Positions 9,244 to 18,638 of a stretch of DNA of 64,000 nt are shown piece by piece; the stretch's first letter is position 1; every line of letters starts with the position of its first letter. The notes below the pieces were generated by a model. The model was not told the origin of the DNA and searched no databases. It was given only the letters and a program-made list of their open reading frames with translations. The stretch comes from Pseudomonas sp. RC10 (GTDB lineage Bacteria > Pseudomonadota > Gammaproteobacteria > Pseudomonadales > Pseudomonadaceae), in NCBI RefSeq assembly GCF_038397775.1, contig NZ_CP151650.1:3286001-3350000 (forward strand), written 5' to 3'. Position numbers and translations under genes: made by a program.

Positions 9244-10851
9244 TCAATGGGCATCGGCGGACGGTGCGGCCGGAGGCGTGACCTTGCGCATCAACGGCAC
9301 CATGGCCACGGCGATGATGAAGCAGGCCATGATCGACAGGAAGGCGTCGGCGTAGGTCTGGGTCTGTGCTTCGCGGTAGGTCAGCAGCCACAGTTGGTGC
9401 AGCGCGGAATTGCTGGCGTCGGCGGCGTTCTGGCCCAGTGCGGCGAAATTGCCGGTCACGGTCGCGAGCCAGGTGTTCATGGCTTCGTTGCTGTAGTTGA
9501 GGTGCTCGGCCAGGTGCGTGAAATGCAGATTGGTGCGGTCGTTGAGGATCGTGGCACAGGCCGCGATGCCGATGGCGCCCCCCAGGTTGCGCATCAGGTT
9601 GAACAGCCCGGACGCCTGTTTCAGCCGCGACGGGTGCAGGCCGCCGAGGGTCAGGGTCACGGCCGGAGGCACCGCCATCTGTTGCGCGAAACCGCGAATG
9701 GCTTGCGGCAGCAAGAGCTCATGGCTGCCCCAATCGTGGGTGATGGGCGAGAAGTCCCACATCGACAACCCAAACAACGCGAGGCCGAACATCATGATCC
9801 AGCGCAGGTCGACGCGATTGGCCAGAAAGCCGTACACCGGGATGGCCATCAATTGAAATACGCCCGTCGAGAACACTGCTTCGCCGATTTCCAGCGCGCT
9901 GTACCCCCGTACGCGGCCCAGGAACAGCGGCGTGAGGTAAATGGTGGCGAACAGACCGATGCCGGTGACGAAGGAGAAGAAGCAGCCGAGCGCAAAGTTG
10001 CGGTCCTTGAGGGCGCGCAAATCCACCACCGGGTTGTGCACCATCAGGGTACGGCTGATGAAGGCGATGGCCGACAGGCCCGACACCCAGGCGGTGGTGA
10101 GGATGGTCTGGTCGCTGAACCAGTTCCAGCGCGGGCCTTCTTCAAGGGTGTATTCCAGGCAGCCGAGGAACAGCGCCAGAAACACCATACTGATGTAGTC
10201 GGCGCCCTTGAGCAGCTTGAGGTCCATCGAGTCGATGTTGACCAGCATCGGCACCGCGACGGCGACAAAAATGCCCGGCACCAGGTTGATATAGAACAGC
10301 CAGTGCCACGACGACACGTCGGTGATCCAGCCGCCGATTACCGGTCCCAGCGTCGGTGCCAGAGACGCGATCGCGCCGATGGTGGACGCCGCGATCACCC
10401 GCTGTTTGCCGGTGAAAAACATGAACGCCGAGGTGAACACCATCGGAATCATGGAACCGCCCAGGAACCCTTGCAGCGCCCGGAAGGCGATCATGCTCTG
10501 GATGTTCCAGGCCAGTCCGCAGAGCAGACTGGTGAGGGTGAAGCCCACCGCCGAGGCGCAAAACAGCCAGCGCGTGGAGAACACTCGGGCGAGCCAGCCG
10601 GACAGCGGAATGACCACGATTTCGGCGATCAGGTAGCTGGTCTGGACCCACGCCGTTTCATCTGAACCGGCTGACAAGCCACCGCCGATGTCACGCAGCG
10701 AGGCCGAGACGATCTGGATGTCCAGCAAGGCAATGAACATCCCTACACACATGCTGGCGAACGCGAGGATCTTGGCCCCGGTGGCCATCGATGCGGCGTC
10801 TATCGGACCTTTGGGTTTTGCGGCGGGTGCGCTGGCGGTGGCGGTGCTCAT
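9244..10851 (-). CDS. EmrB/QacA-type (DHA2) MFS multidrug efflux permease
   Basis: A 535-residue, 14-helix proton-driven inner-membrane pump. It shows the DHA2 signature segments: an early acidic residue in LLDIQIVSASL, motif A-like LARVFSTRW, and motif C-like IASLAPTLGPVIGGWI. It overlaps the upstream membrane-fusion gene by 4 bases (ATGA), which argues for coupled translation and a shared complex. With the fusion protein and outer-membrane lipoprotein it would span the envelope and export hydrophobic drugs or phenolics. Substrates cannot be told from sequence. Confidence 0.92.
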   Translation of the reverse strand: MSTATASAPAAKPKGPIDAASMATGAKILAFASMCVGMFIALLDIQIVSASLRDIGGGLSAGSDETAWVQTSYLIAEIVVIPLSGWLARVFSTRWLFCASAVGFTLTSLLCGLAWNIQSMIAFRALQGFLGGSMIPMVFTSAFMFFTGKQRVIAASTIGAIASLAPTLGPVIGGWITDVSSWHWLFYINLVPGIFVAVAVPMLVNIDSMDLKLLKGADYISMVFLALFLGCLEYTLEEGPRWNWFSDQTILTTAWVSGLSAIAFISRTLMVHNPVVDLRALKDRNFALGCFFSFVTGIGLFATIYLTPLFLGRVRGYSALEIGEAVFSTGVFQLMAIPVYGFLANRVDLRWIMMFGLALFGLSMWDFSPITHDWGSHELLLPQAIRGFAQQMAVPPAVTLTLGGLHPSRLKQASGLFNLMRNLGGAIGIAACATILNDRTNLHFTHLAEHLNYSNEAMNTWLATVTGNFAALGQNAADASNSALHQLWLLTYREAQTQTYADAFLSIMACFIIAVAMVPLMRKVTPPAAPSADAH

Positions 10852-11996
10852 GGGGCTTTTTTCCCGTCAGCAGCGCTGGCGACGTTGGGTTGCGGGGCGT
10901 CTTTTTGTCCGTTGACGTTCGTGTCGACTTCGGCGACCACTGACAGACCCGGTCGCAGCTTGCCGAGGTGGCCGTCTTCGCCGTCGAGGTAAACCCGCAC
11001 CGGCACCCGCTGCACGATTTTGGTGAAGTTGCCGGTGGCGTTCTCCGGCGGCAGCACGCTGAATTGCGAACCGGTCGCCGGGGCGAGGCTGTCGAGGTGG
11101 CCGTGGAACACCTGGCCCGGCAGCACGTCGGCTTCGATGGTGACGGCCTGGCCGGGGTGCATGTGGGCCAACTGGTCTTCCTTGAAGTTGGCGTCTACCC
11201 ACAGCCCGGTGGCGGGAACCACGGAGAGCAATTGCGTGCCCGCTGCCGCATAAGCACCGACTCGCGCGCGGCGGTTGCCGATCACGCCGTCCACCGGGGC
11301 GCGCAGTTCGGTGTATCCGACGTTGAGCCGGGCCATGTCGCGTTCAGCCTTGGCTTGTTCCAGGGCGGCACGGGCCTGTTGTTTCTGGGTGGCGATGACG
11401 TCCAGCTGTCGTTGCGAGGCCAGCATCGACGCCTGGGCTTTCGCGCCGTTGGCCTGGGCGGTCTTGTAGGTGGCGTCGGCGCGCTGGAAGCTTTCAATGG
11501 ACACTGCCGAGCGCCCGGACAGCACCTTGTAGCGTGCCTGATCGTCTTTGGAACGCACGGTTTCGGCATTGGCGGCATCGATCCCGGCCTTCGCCTGGCT
11601 GACCACCGCGTGTTGCAGCTGTTCGGTGGCGTCGAGGTTGGCGAGCAGCGCCTCTTCGGCGGCGACGGCGCCTTCGGCCTTGTTCAACGCGGCGACGTAA
11701 TCGCGGTCGTCAATCTTCACCAGCAGGTCACCTGCGTGGACGATCTGGTTATCGGTCACTTTCAGCTCGGTGATGTAGCCCGGCACTTTCGGCCCGATCA
11801 CCGTGACATCACCGCCGACGTAGGCATCGTCGGTGGACTCCAGAAAACGGCCCACGGTCCACCAATGCAGGCCATAGAAAACGGCGCCCACCACGACGGC
11901 CACCGCGAGCAGCAACAGAATCAGGCGTTTGCCCTGAGCGGGTTTTGGCGGTGCAGCCGCAACGGCAGGCTCGGTGACGGTTTGAGGGTTGTTCAT
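10848..11996 (-). CDS. HlyD/EmrA-type membrane fusion protein
   Basis: The periplasmic adaptor of the same pump (382 residues). It has one N-terminal membrane helix (LILLLLAVAVVVGAVFYGLHW), a biotinyl-lipoyl-like half motif (VTDNQIVHAGDLLVKID), a long Ala/Gln coiled-coil hairpin, and the second lipoyl half (ELRAPVDGVIG). This is the EmrA order. It overlaps the permease gene by 4 bases and starts 6 bases after the hxlR gene stop, so all four genes probably share one transcript. Confidence 0.92.
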   Translation of the reverse strand: MNNPQTVTEPAVAAAPPKPAQGKRLILLLLAVAVVVGAVFYGLHWWTVGRFLESTDDAYVGGDVTVIGPKVPGYITELKVTDNQIVHAGDLLVKIDDRDYVAALNKAEGAVAAEEALLANLDATEQLQHAVVSQAKAGIDAANAETVRSKDDQARYKVLSGRSAVSIESFQRADATYKTAQANGAKAQASMLASQRQLDVIATQKQQARAALEQAKAERDMARLNVGYTELRAPVDGVIGNRRARVGAYAAAGTQLLSVVPATGLWVDANFKEDQLAHMHPGQAVTIEADVLPGQVFHGHLDSLAPATGSQFSVLPPENATGNFTKIVQRVPVRVYLDGEDGHLGKLRPGLSVVAEVDTNVNGQKDAPQPNVASAADGKKAP

Positions 11997-12002
11997 CGCG
12001 GT

Positions 12003-12551
12003 TTACCTGTGATTCTGCTGAGGTTGGGAAGAGGGTTTGGGGAGCGTCTTGCGGTAGGCGTCGCGGCGCGGGCGGCCGGTTTCAAGGCGCCACGCAGACA
12101 GGCTGTCTGACGGGCCTTTGTAGCGAAGGCTGTGGTCGTGCATGTTGATGCGCTTGCCGGTGTTGCCGTCGGTCGGCACCAGGTCGACGGCCACGCCCGT
12201 GTTCTCGTCGAACAACTCAATGTTCGAGCGCTCGCCGGAGAAGTGCTTGTGTCCCCATTTCATCAAGCTCAGCACCACGGTGCGGAAGTCGCGGCCGCTT
12301 TCGGTGAGCACGTAGTCATAACGCAGCGGTTTGTCGGTGTAGGCGTGACGCTCGACCAGCCCGGACTCGATCAGGCCGTTGAGGCGTCGTGTCAGGGTGC
12401 TGGGCGCAATACCGAGGCTTTTTTCAAATTCGTCGAAGCGGCACAAACCGTAGGACAGGTCGCGCAGGATCAAGATGTTCCACCAGTCCCCCACGTGTTC
12501 GAGGCTGAGGGCAATCGGGCAGGGCATGTTCGCAAAGCTTTTCTTCTTCAT
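12003..12551 (-). CDS. HxlR-family winged-helix regulator of the efflux operon
   Basis: An HxlR-type DNA-binding protein of about 182 residues. The family core is clear: CPIALSLEHVGDWWNILILRDL, then FDEFEKSLGIAPSTLTRRL and a wing ending LTESGRDF. A longer C-terminal tail follows and ends basic. I chose ATG 12551 because GGAGG lies 8 bases upstream; the ATG at 12557 would have only 2 bases of spacing. It is the first gene of the emrAB-omf unit. The repeated AGTGACT elements between it and the divergent thioredoxin-like gene are the obvious candidate operator. HxlR members usually respond to aldehydes, quinones or redox stress; the inducer here is not known. Confidence 0.9.
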   Translation of the reverse strand: MKKKSFANMPCPIALSLEHVGDWWNILILRDLSYGLCRFDEFEKSLGIAPSTLTRRLNGLIESGLVERHAYTDKPLRYDYVLTESGRDFRTVVLSLMKWGHKHFSGERSNIELFDENTGVAVDLVPTDGNTGKRINMHDHSLRYKGPSDSLSAWRLETGRPRRDAYRKTLPKPSSQPQQNHR

Positions 12552-12614
12552 GGCCATAGCCTCCGGGGCTATCAAGGGCAGTGCGGGAGAAAAATTATGG
12601 GTGTAATCTAACTA

Positions 12615-12656
12615 AGTGACTTTCATCATGCAAGTCACTATTTCTATGAAAGTGAC
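12615..12656. promoter_or_regulatory. Repeated inverted AGTGACT sites, candidate HxlR operator
   Basis: AGTGACT at 12615-12621, its inverse AGTCACT at 12633-12639 and AGTGAC at 12651-12656 lie at 18-base spacing in an AT-richer stretch 64-105 bases upstream of the hxlR start. The even spacing (near two helix turns) fits a dimeric winged-helix repressor. Assignment to the adjacent HxlR protein is inference. Confidence 0.5.
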
Positions 12657-12722
12657 AAGCGGCTGGGTGTGGCAGCGTGGAGGAGGGCGTTACACTGCCC
12701 GGACCCTAAGAGGAGGCTGGTG

Positions 12723-13052
12723 ATGACTGAAGCGCTTTATCTGCCCGAAACCCTGACCCGTGCTGAAGTGGATGCGCTGGCGGGCGTGTCCGTGATCGAT
12801 TTCGGCACCAATTGGTGCGGGCACTGCAAGGCGGCCCTGCCGTTGATCGGCGAGGTGTTTGCCGAGTATCCGCAGGTACGCCACGTTAAAGTCGAAGATG
12901 GCAGCGGCCGCAGGTTGGGGCGCTCATTCAAGGTGAAGCTGTGGCCGACACTGGTGTTCATGCGCGACGGGCAGGAAGTCGGGCGACTGGTCAGGCCGAC
13001 TCGCGTGAGTGACATTGAGGAGGCGTTCGAGGGGGCGGTACGGCAGGGCTAA
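12723..13052 (+). CDS. Thioredoxin-family protein
   Basis: A 109-residue thioredoxin fold with the redox site WCGHC (Cys 32 and 35) in the usual context IDFGTNWCGHCKAALP, and the cis-Pro loop LWPTLVFMRDG. The active site has Gly-His rather than Gly-Pro, which is closer to disulfide-oxidant type proteins, though there is no signal peptide, so it is cytoplasmic. The start is ATG 12723, with AGGAGG at 12711-12716. It is divergent from the hxlR-efflux unit and shares its regulatory gap. Confidence 0.88.
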   Translation: MTEALYLPETLTRAEVDALAGVSVIDFGTNWCGHCKAALPLIGEVFAEYPQVRHVKVEDGSGRRLGRSFKVKLWPTLVFMRDGQEVGRLVRPTRVSDIEEAFEGAVRQG

Positions 13053-13065
13053 CGTAGCGCAAAAC

Positions 13066-13150
13066 TGTAGGAGTGAGCTTGCTCGCGATGGCGATTTTTT
13101 ATCCTCCGAATGAATGGCAGACCGACTTCGCGAGCAAGCTCACTCCTACA
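13066..13150. repeat. REP-type inverted pair
   Basis: Arms 13066-13089 and 13128-13150 are inverted copies of the TGTAGGAGTGAGCTTGCTCG element, separated by about 38 bases. They lie between the convergent thioredoxin-like and response-regulator genes, where they could also end transcripts. Confidence 0.85.
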
Positions 13151-13193
13151 GGAATTAGTGTGAGCCTGAAGTCCATGGCGGGCACTTGGGCAG

Positions 13194-13859
13194 TTACCGG
13201 CGCAAGTACGCCGCGAAGTCGATATCCCCGGCGCTCAGAATCGCTTGTACCCGGTTGTGCACGTTGAGCTTGCGCAGGATCGCGGAGACGTGGGCCTTGA
13301 CCGTGGTCTCGGCGATGGTGAGGGTGAAGGCGATCTGTTTGTTGGAATCGCCTTTGGTCATGCGCTCCAGCACCTGCAACTGTTTGCGGGTCAGCGCTTC
13401 GAGCATTTCAGGCTGTAGCTGCGGGGCGTCGCGAGGGGTGCTGCGGTGGCCGGGTTTCTGGCTGCGGATGATGTCCGGCGGCAGGTAGACATTGCCGTTG
13501 AGGATCTGCTGTATGGCATCGGTCATCTGCTTGCGTGGCGATGATTTGGTAATGAACCCCACGGCGCCATACGTAATCGCTTGCAGCACCACTTGCTTGT
13601 CCTGTTCGGCGGAGACGATGACCACCGGGATGGTCGGCGCCTCGTTGCGCAGGTTGATCAGGCCGTTCAGCCCATGCATCCCCGGCATGTTCAGGTCCAG
13701 CAGAATCAGGTCGAGGTCTTCATGACCCTGAGTCATCGCCAGTGCGCTGTCCAGGTCTTCGGTTTCCATGACTTCACTGCCCGGAAACCCGTCGCTGATC
13801 ACGTTGTGAATCGCCTCGCGAAACAGCGGATGGTCGTCGGCAATCAGGATCTTGTACAT
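13194..13859 (-). CDS. AgmR/ErdR-type NarL-family response regulator
   Basis: A 221-residue two-component regulator. The N-terminal receiver domain has the acidic pocket IADDH and phospho-acceptor Asp55 in [13 protein letters not shown]-terminal LuxR-type helix-turn-helix ([12 protein letters not shown], then [20 protein letters not shown]) binds DNA. Sequence and length match the AgmR/ErbR and ErdR group of Pseudomonas, which controls ethanol, glycerol and acetate oxidation genes. I cannot separate the two names from memory. It lies divergent to ercA and its sensor kinase, so it may be the output regulator of that kinase, as these proteins act in one signalling chain in P. aeruginosa. Confidence 0.88.
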   Translation of the reverse strand: MYKILIADDHPLFREAIHNVISDGFPGSEVMETEDLDSALAMTQGHEDLDLILLDLNMPGMHGLNGLINLRNEAPTIPVVIVSAEQDKQVVLQAITYGAVGFITKSSPRKQMTDAIQQILNGNVYLPPDIIRSQKPGHRSTPRDAPQLQPEMLEALTRKQLQVLERMTKGDSNKQIAFTLTIAETTVKAHVSAILRKLNVHNRVQAILSAGDIDFAAYLRR

Positions 13860-14163
13860 GGCATCTTTCCTTTCTTATTGTCTGGCCTGTCGTTGGCCCT
13901 GATCGGCATTACACGTCAGTAGCGCTGCTTTGTGAATGCGACCATCGAGAGCGAAAGCAGTACCAAAGTCGTAGACGGTCTGAACGATTTCGATCCAACC
14001 ATGCGTCGCCGACACGGCTGAACGCCCCGAGACACGCGGGTTTCAGGCCAGTGTCGCCGCCCGTGGCTGCCTGCCCACACCGTCAGCCCTTGGTCTTATT
14101 GCAAACCCCTGCGGATGCTCTAGGCTGGCCCTCATTCCCGATAAGAACAAGAAATCGCCTGAT
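13860..14163. other. Divergent intergenic region, response regulator / ercA
   Basis: About 300 bases without a gene. It must hold the promoters of the leftward response regulator and rightward ercA. I found no strong dyad, repeat or terminator, and only a weak purine stretch (AGAACAAGAAA) ahead of the ercA ATG. Confidence 0.5.
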
Positions 14164-15327
14164 ATGAGCCAGAGCCTCAACATGCTGCGCAAGTTCGTGG
14201 CCCCGGAAATCATCTTCGGCGCTGGCAGCCGTCACAGCGTCGGCAATTACGCCAAGACCTTCGGCGCGCGCAAGGTCATGGTGGTCAGCGACCCTGGTGT
14301 GATCGCCGCCGGGTGGGTCGCGGACGTCGAAGCCAGCCTGCACGCGCAAGACCTCGACTATTTCATCTACAGCGCTGTGTCGCCCAACCCTCGGGTCGAA
14401 GAAGTGATGCTCGGCGCCGACCTCTATCGTGAACACCATTGCGACGTGATCGTGGCGGTGGGCGGCGGCAGCCCGATGGATTGCGGCAAGGCCATCGGCA
14501 TCGCAGTGGCCCACGCTCGCAACATTCTTGAATTCGAAGGCGTGGACACCATCCGCGTGCCCAGCCCGCCGTTGATCCTGATCCCGACCACCGCAGGCAC
14601 TTCGGCGGACGTCTCGCAATTCGTGATTATTTCCGACCGCCAGGAACGCATGAAGATCTCCATCGTCAGCAAGGCGGTGGTGCCGGACGTGTCGCTCATC
14701 GACCCGGAAACCACGCTGAGCATGGACCCGTTTCTGTCGGCCTGCACCGGTATCGACGCGCTGGTGCACGCCATCGAAGCGTTCGTGTCCACCGGCCATG
14801 GCCCGCTCACCGACCCCCACGCACTGGAAGCCATGCGGCTGATCAACGGCCATTTGGTGCAGATGATCGCCAATCCCACCGACATTGCCCTGCGCGAGAA
14901 GGTCATGCTCGGCAGCATGCAGGCGGGGCTGGCGTTTTCCAACGCGATTCTCGGCGCGGTGCACGCCATGTCCCATAGCCTGGGCGGCTTCCTTGATCTG
15001 CCCCATGGCCTGTGCAACGCCGTGTTGATCGAACACGTGGTGGCATTCAATTACAGCTCTGCCCCGGACCGCTTCAAAGTGATCGCCGAAACCCTGGGCA
15101 TCGATTGCCGAGGCCTGAATCACGCGGCGATCAGCAAGCGATTGGTGGACCACCTGATCTCGCTCAAGCACCAGATGGGCTTTCACGAAACCCTCGGATT
15201 GCACGGTGTCAGCACGGCGGATATCCCGTTCCTTTCTCGGCACGCCATGGGCGATCCGTGCATCCTCACCAACCCCCGCACGTCCAGCCAGCGCGACGTC
15301 GAAGTGGTCTATGGCGAAGCCCTCTGA
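14164..15327 (+). CDS. ercA: ErcA, iron-containing alcohol dehydrogenase homologue
   Basis: A group III (Fe-dependent) alcohol dehydrogenase of 387 residues. It has the NAD-binding GGGSPMDCGKAIG stretch, TTAGTSAD, and the metal ligands in DALVHAIEAF and HAMSHSLGGFLDLPHG. In P. aeruginosa, ErcA is needed for normal ethanol-oxidation gene control and has a regulatory rather than bulk catabolic role. The family match is strong and the neighbour is the matching sensor kinase. Its stop lies inside the start of that kinase gene (17-base overlap), so the two are translationally linked. Confidence 0.9.
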   Translation: MSQSLNMLRKFVAPEIIFGAGSRHSVGNYAKTFGARKVMVVSDPGVIAAGWVADVEASLHAQDLDYFIYSAVSPNPRVEEVMLGADLYREHHCDVIVAVGGGSPMDCGKAIGIAVAHARNILEFEGVDTIRVPSPPLILIPTTAGTSADVSQFVIISDRQERMKISIVSKAVVPDVSLIDPETTLSMDPFLSACTGIDALVHAIEAFVSTGHGPLTDPHALEAMRLINGHLVQMIANPTDIALREKVMLGSMQAGLAFSNAILGAVHAMSHSLGGFLDLPHGLCNAVLIEHVVAFNYSSAPDRFKVIAETLGIDCRGLNHAAISKRLVDHLISLKHQMGFHETLGLHGVSTADIPFLSRHAMGDPCILTNPRTSSQRDVEVVYGEAL

Positions 15328-16978
15328 CACCCAACAGTCCGCGCTGACAGCGCTGCTCGGGCTGGGCAATCATTCGACGCGCAAGAGCCATTATCCGGAG
15401 CTGACCCTGCGTCTCGCCGAGCTGGAAAACGAGCGCAACCGTTATAAATGGCTGTTCGAACACGCGGTCCACGGTATCTTTCAGGCGCGGTTACATGAGG
15501 GGCTGCGAGCGGCGAATCCGGCACTGGCGCGCATGCTCGGCTACCGCGATCCCGACGAAGTGCTGCGGGTGCTCGACGATCTGGGGAGCACGCTGTTCGT
15601 CGGCGGGCAGGCGGAAATGCAGAGCATCGCGCAGGTGCTGCAACGGGACCAGAGCCTGCAAGGTTATGAAACCCGGTTGCGGCGCAAGGACGGCAGCTAC
15701 GTCGACGTGCTCATGAACCTGTTGCTCAAGCCAGACGAAGACGGCGTGTTCGAGGGTTTTGTGGCCGACATCACCGAGCGCAAGCTGGCGCAAAAGCGTT
15801 TGCAGGAACTCAATGACCAGCTTGAATTGCGCGTCACGGCGCGCACCGACGAGCTGCGTGAGGCCCGCGACGCCGCCGAGTCCGCCAACCGCAGCAAGGA
15901 CAAATACCTCGCGGCGGCCAGCCACGACTTGCTGCAACCGTTGAACGCCGCGAGGCTGCTGATTTCGACCCTGCGCGAGCGTCACTTGCCCGATGCCGAA
16001 CAGACATTGGTGGAGCGCACCCATCAGGCGCTGGAAGGGGCAGAGGACCTGCTCACCGATTTGCTCGACATTGCCAAGCTCGATCGGGCGTCGATCCAAC
16101 CCGACATCGAGCTGTATCGCCTTGAGGAAGTATTGGCGCCGCTGGTGTCGGAATTTGAGCCTGTGGCAGAGGCGGCGGGTTTGGCCCTGCGTGCCCGTAT
16201 CGGCCGGTTTGCGGTGCGTACCGATCTGCGGCTGATCACCCGGATTCTGCGCAATTTCCTCAGCAACGCCTGTCGCTACACCGATCACGGCAGCATTTTG
16301 CTCGGGGCGCGCAGGCGAGGAGATGCGCTGCGCATCCAGGTGTGGGACACGGGCCGGGGCATTGCCGACGACCGGCTGGCGTCGATCTTTCTGGAGTTCA
16401 ACCAGCTGGATGTCGGCCGCGCGGCAGATCGTAAAGGGGTCGGGTTGGGACTGGCCATCGTCGAGCGCATTGGCCGGATTCTGGGCTGTCGGATTCAGGT
16501 CCGTTCACGGCCGGGGAAAGGGTCGGTGTTTTCCATCGACGTGCCGTTGTCAGCGGAAATGCCGGTGCCGATCAGCGTCGCTGCCCATCAATCGCCAGGC
16601 ACGGGAAATCCGCTGCCGGGACGTCGCCTGTTGGTGCTGGACAACGAGACCAGCATTCTCGACAGCATGGCCGCGTTGTTGGGGCAGTGGGGCTGCGAGG
16701 TGTTGACGGCCACCGATCAGGCCGCCTGTTACCGAGTGCTGCAGGGGAGGGCGCCGGAAATGATCCTGTTCGATTTTCATCTCGACCACGAGGTATTGGG
16801 CTGTGATGTGGTCGCGGACCTGCGGGCGCATTTTGGCCGGGAGATCCCGTGCGTGATGATCACGGCGGACCGCACCGATGCGTGTCGAAGGTCGTTACAG
16901 CGGCTGAACGCGCCGTTGCTGAACAAACCGGTCAAGCCGGGGAAATTGCGGGCGGTGGTGAGTCAGTTGTTGGGTTAG
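15311..16978 (+). CDS. PAS-containing hybrid sensor histidine kinase (ErcS/ErcS'-type)
   Basis: A 555-residue cytoplasmic hybrid kinase with no membrane helix visible. A PAS domain (about 40-155, ending FVADITERK) is followed by a short coiled coil (about 155-195), a dimerisation/phospho-acceptor helix with His205 in ASHDLLQP, an ATPase domain with N box RNFLSNACRYTD and G boxes DTGRGIAD and GVGLGLAI, and a C-terminal receiver (about 435-555, Asp in ILFDFHLD). The start is ATG 15311, inside ercA. The partner order ercA-kinase and domain layout match the ErcS/ErcS' kinases of the Pseudomonas ethanol-oxidation network; the exact orthologue is uncertain. Confidence 0.85.
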   Translation: MAKPSDTQQSALTALLGLGNHSTRKSHYPELTLRLAELENERNRYKWLFEHAVHGIFQARLHEGLRAANPALARMLGYRDPDEVLRVLDDLGSTLFVGGQAEMQSIAQVLQRDQSLQGYETRLRRKDGSYVDVLMNLLLKPDEDGVFEGFVADITERKLAQKRLQELNDQLELRVTARTDELREARDAAESANRSKDKYLAAASHDLLQPLNAARLLISTLRERHLPDAEQTLVERTHQALEGAEDLLTDLLDIAKLDRASIQPDIELYRLEEVLAPLVSEFEPVAEAAGLALRARIGRFAVRTDLRLITRILRNFLSNACRYTDHGSILLGARRRGDALRIQVWDTGRGIADDRLASIFLEFNQLDVGRAADRKGVGLGLAIVERIGRILGCRIQVRSRPGKGSVFSIDVPLSAEMPVPISVAAHQSPGTGNPLPGRRLLVLDNETSILDSMAALLGQWGCEVLTATDQAACYRVLQGRAPEMILFDFHLDHEVLGCDVVADLRAHFGREIPCVMITADRTDACRRSLQRLNAPLLNKPVKPGKLRAVVSQLLG

Positions 16979-17023
16979 CTGTTTGGGTAGGGCGTTCACG
17001 ATAATGAGCGTTGTCGTCATTCC

Positions 17024-17126
17024 TGTAGGAGCCGGCTTGCTGGCGAAGGCGTCAGATCAGACCCATTAGCGTTGACTGATTCAACGCTTTCGTCGGATCG
17101 CCGCCCGCACCAAGCTGGCTCCCACA
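17024..17126. repeat. REP-type inverted pair, third sequence class
   Basis: The left arm at 17024-17051 begins TGTAGGAGCCGGCTTGCTGG. The right arm (17107-17126) is a diverged inverted copy. The arms differ in core sequence from the 7466 and 7576 elements. Confidence 0.7.
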
Positions 17127-17164
17127 GTGGATTGCGGAGTACCGGAATGCAGGGTGTTCAAACA

Positions 17165-17197
17165 CAAAAAAGCCCCGAACCTTGTGAGTGCGGGGCT
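17165..17197 (-). terminator. Rho-independent terminator of mexEF-oprN
   Basis: A 7-bp GC stem (AGCCCCG at 17171-17177 paired with CGGGGCT at 17191-17197) is followed, on the minus strand, by a run of T. It lies 41 bases after the oprN stop. Confidence 0.85.
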
Positions 17198-17237
17198 TCG
17201 AAAAGACGGCGGGGTACGCCGTCCCTTGTTTCGGTCA

Positions 17238-18638
17238 TCAGGCGTTAGGCTGCCATCCGCCGCCCAGCGCCTTGTAGATGGCGACGATCCCGCGATACAG
17301 GTCGATCTCGGCCAGGGCCTGAGAGTCTTCAGCCGCCAGACGCTCGCGCTCGGCATCCAGCAAGACCAGGAAGTCAGCGGTGCCTTCCTTGTACTGAATG
17401 CTCGCCAGGTTGGCCGCTGAACGGCTCGCCTCGCTTTGACGCACCAGCGACACCAGCCGCTGCTGACGCTTGTCGTAGTCGCTGAACGCGTTCTCGGTTT
17501 CTTCCAGCGCCAGCAGCACTTGCTGCTCGTAGTTGGCCAGTGCGCCTTCGGCATCGGCGTTGGCGCCACGAATACGCGCCCTCACACTGCCCAGGTCAAA
17601 CGCGGCCCAGGTGATGCTCGGGCCAAGGCCCCAGGCTTGGGCCGCGCCCGAACCGATCTGCGAACCCCGGCTGGCGGTGAAGCCCAGGAAACCGCTGAGG
17701 CTGACCCGTGGGAACAGGTCGGCGGTCTGCACGCCAATCCGCGCGGTCTGCGCCGCCAGTTGCCGTTCGGCACTGCGCACGTCAGGACGGTTTTCCAGGA
17801 GCTTGGTCGGGTCACCGATCGGCAGCGCCTTGGAGATGGCCGGAAGCTTGGCCGGGGCCAGGCTCACGATCATGGCGTCCGGGCGTTCGCCCAGCAACGT
17901 GGCGATGCGGTTGCGTTCACGAACCTGCTCGGCTTGCAGCTGCGGAATGGTCGCTTCCACTGCGGCATAGCGCGCATCGGCTCGCACGACGTCGATTTCA
18001 TTGCCGACGCCTTCATCGCGCAGTTGTCGCGTCACGTCGCGGGAGTCCTGCTGGTTTTTCAGGTTGTCCCGGGCAATGTGTTCGCGCAGTTGTGCGCCAC
18101 GCAGTTGACCGTACGCGTCCACCAGCTCGGCGATCATGGTCACTTGCAGCTGATACAGATTGGCTTCGGCCACTTGCTGATCAGCGTCGCTGGCTTCCAG
18201 TTCGCGCTGGATGCGGCCGAACAGGTCGATCTCCCAGGCCATGTCCAGGCCCAGGTCGTAGCGTTCCTGATTGACCCGGTGCTCGGTTTCACCCGGCACC
18301 TGAGCGCGGCCGATCTGGCTGCTGGCGCGGCTGGTCACGACCGGCATCGCGTCGTTGCTGATGTCGTCACGGATGGCACGGGCCGCTTTCAGGCGGGCGA
18401 AGGCGACGCGCAGTTCACGGTTGCCTTGCAGCGACTGAGCGACCAACTGGTTCAGGGTCGGGTCTTCGAACTGCTGCCACCAGATGGTCTCGGTGCGGTT
18501 GCGGTCGTAGGTGCCCTGTGCCGCGGCCTGAATATTGGCCGCCGCAGTGTCCGGCTTCTTGTAGTCAGGGCCGACGGCACAGGCCGCCAGCGCAAGGACC
18601 AACAGGCTCGGCAGGAAGAGTTTTACAGCCTTCATCAA
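17238..18638 (-). CDS. oprN: OprN-type outer membrane channel of the MexEF pump
   Basis: A 466-residue outer-membrane factor lipoprotein. The signal is MMKAVKLFLPSLLVLALAAC with the lipid-modified cysteine in LAAC, followed by VGPDYKKP. Two efflux domains of long helices follow, and it ends YKALGGGWQPNA. Its gene overlaps mexF by 4 bases. It forms the exit duct of the MexE-MexF-OprN complex, which in P. aeruginosa exports chloramphenicol, quinolones, trimethoprim and a quinolone-signal precursor. Confidence 0.92.
   Translation of the reverse strand: MMKAVKLFLPSLLVLALAACAVGPDYKKPDTAAANIQAAAQGTYDRNRTETIWWQQFEDPTLNQLVAQSLQGNRELRVAFARLKAARAIRDDISNDAMPVVTSRASSQIGRAQVPGETEHRVNQERYDLGLDMAWEIDLFGRIQRELEASDADQQVAEANLYQLQVTMIAELVDAYGQLRGAQLREHIARDNLKNQQDSRDVTRQLRDEGVGNEIDVVRADARYAAVEATIPQLQAEQVRERNRIATLLGERPDAMIVSLAPAKLPAISKALPIGDPTKLLENRPDVRSAERQLAAQTARIGVQTADLFPRVSLSGFLGFTASRGSQIGSGAAQAWGLGPSITWAAFDLGSVRARIRGANADAEGALANYEQQVLLALEETENAFSDYDKRQQRLVSLVRQSEASRSAANLASIQYKEGTADFLVLLDAERERLAAEDSQALAEIDLYRGIVAIYKALGGGWQPNA

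Noticed and set aside
9229..10665. 478-codon frame antisense to the EmrB-type gene
   Set aside because: Low-complexity charged composition, no domain; a mirror of the real permease gene.
14083..15369. 428-codon frame antisense to ercA
   Set aside because: His/Asp-rich antisense pattern with no domain; ercA is clear.
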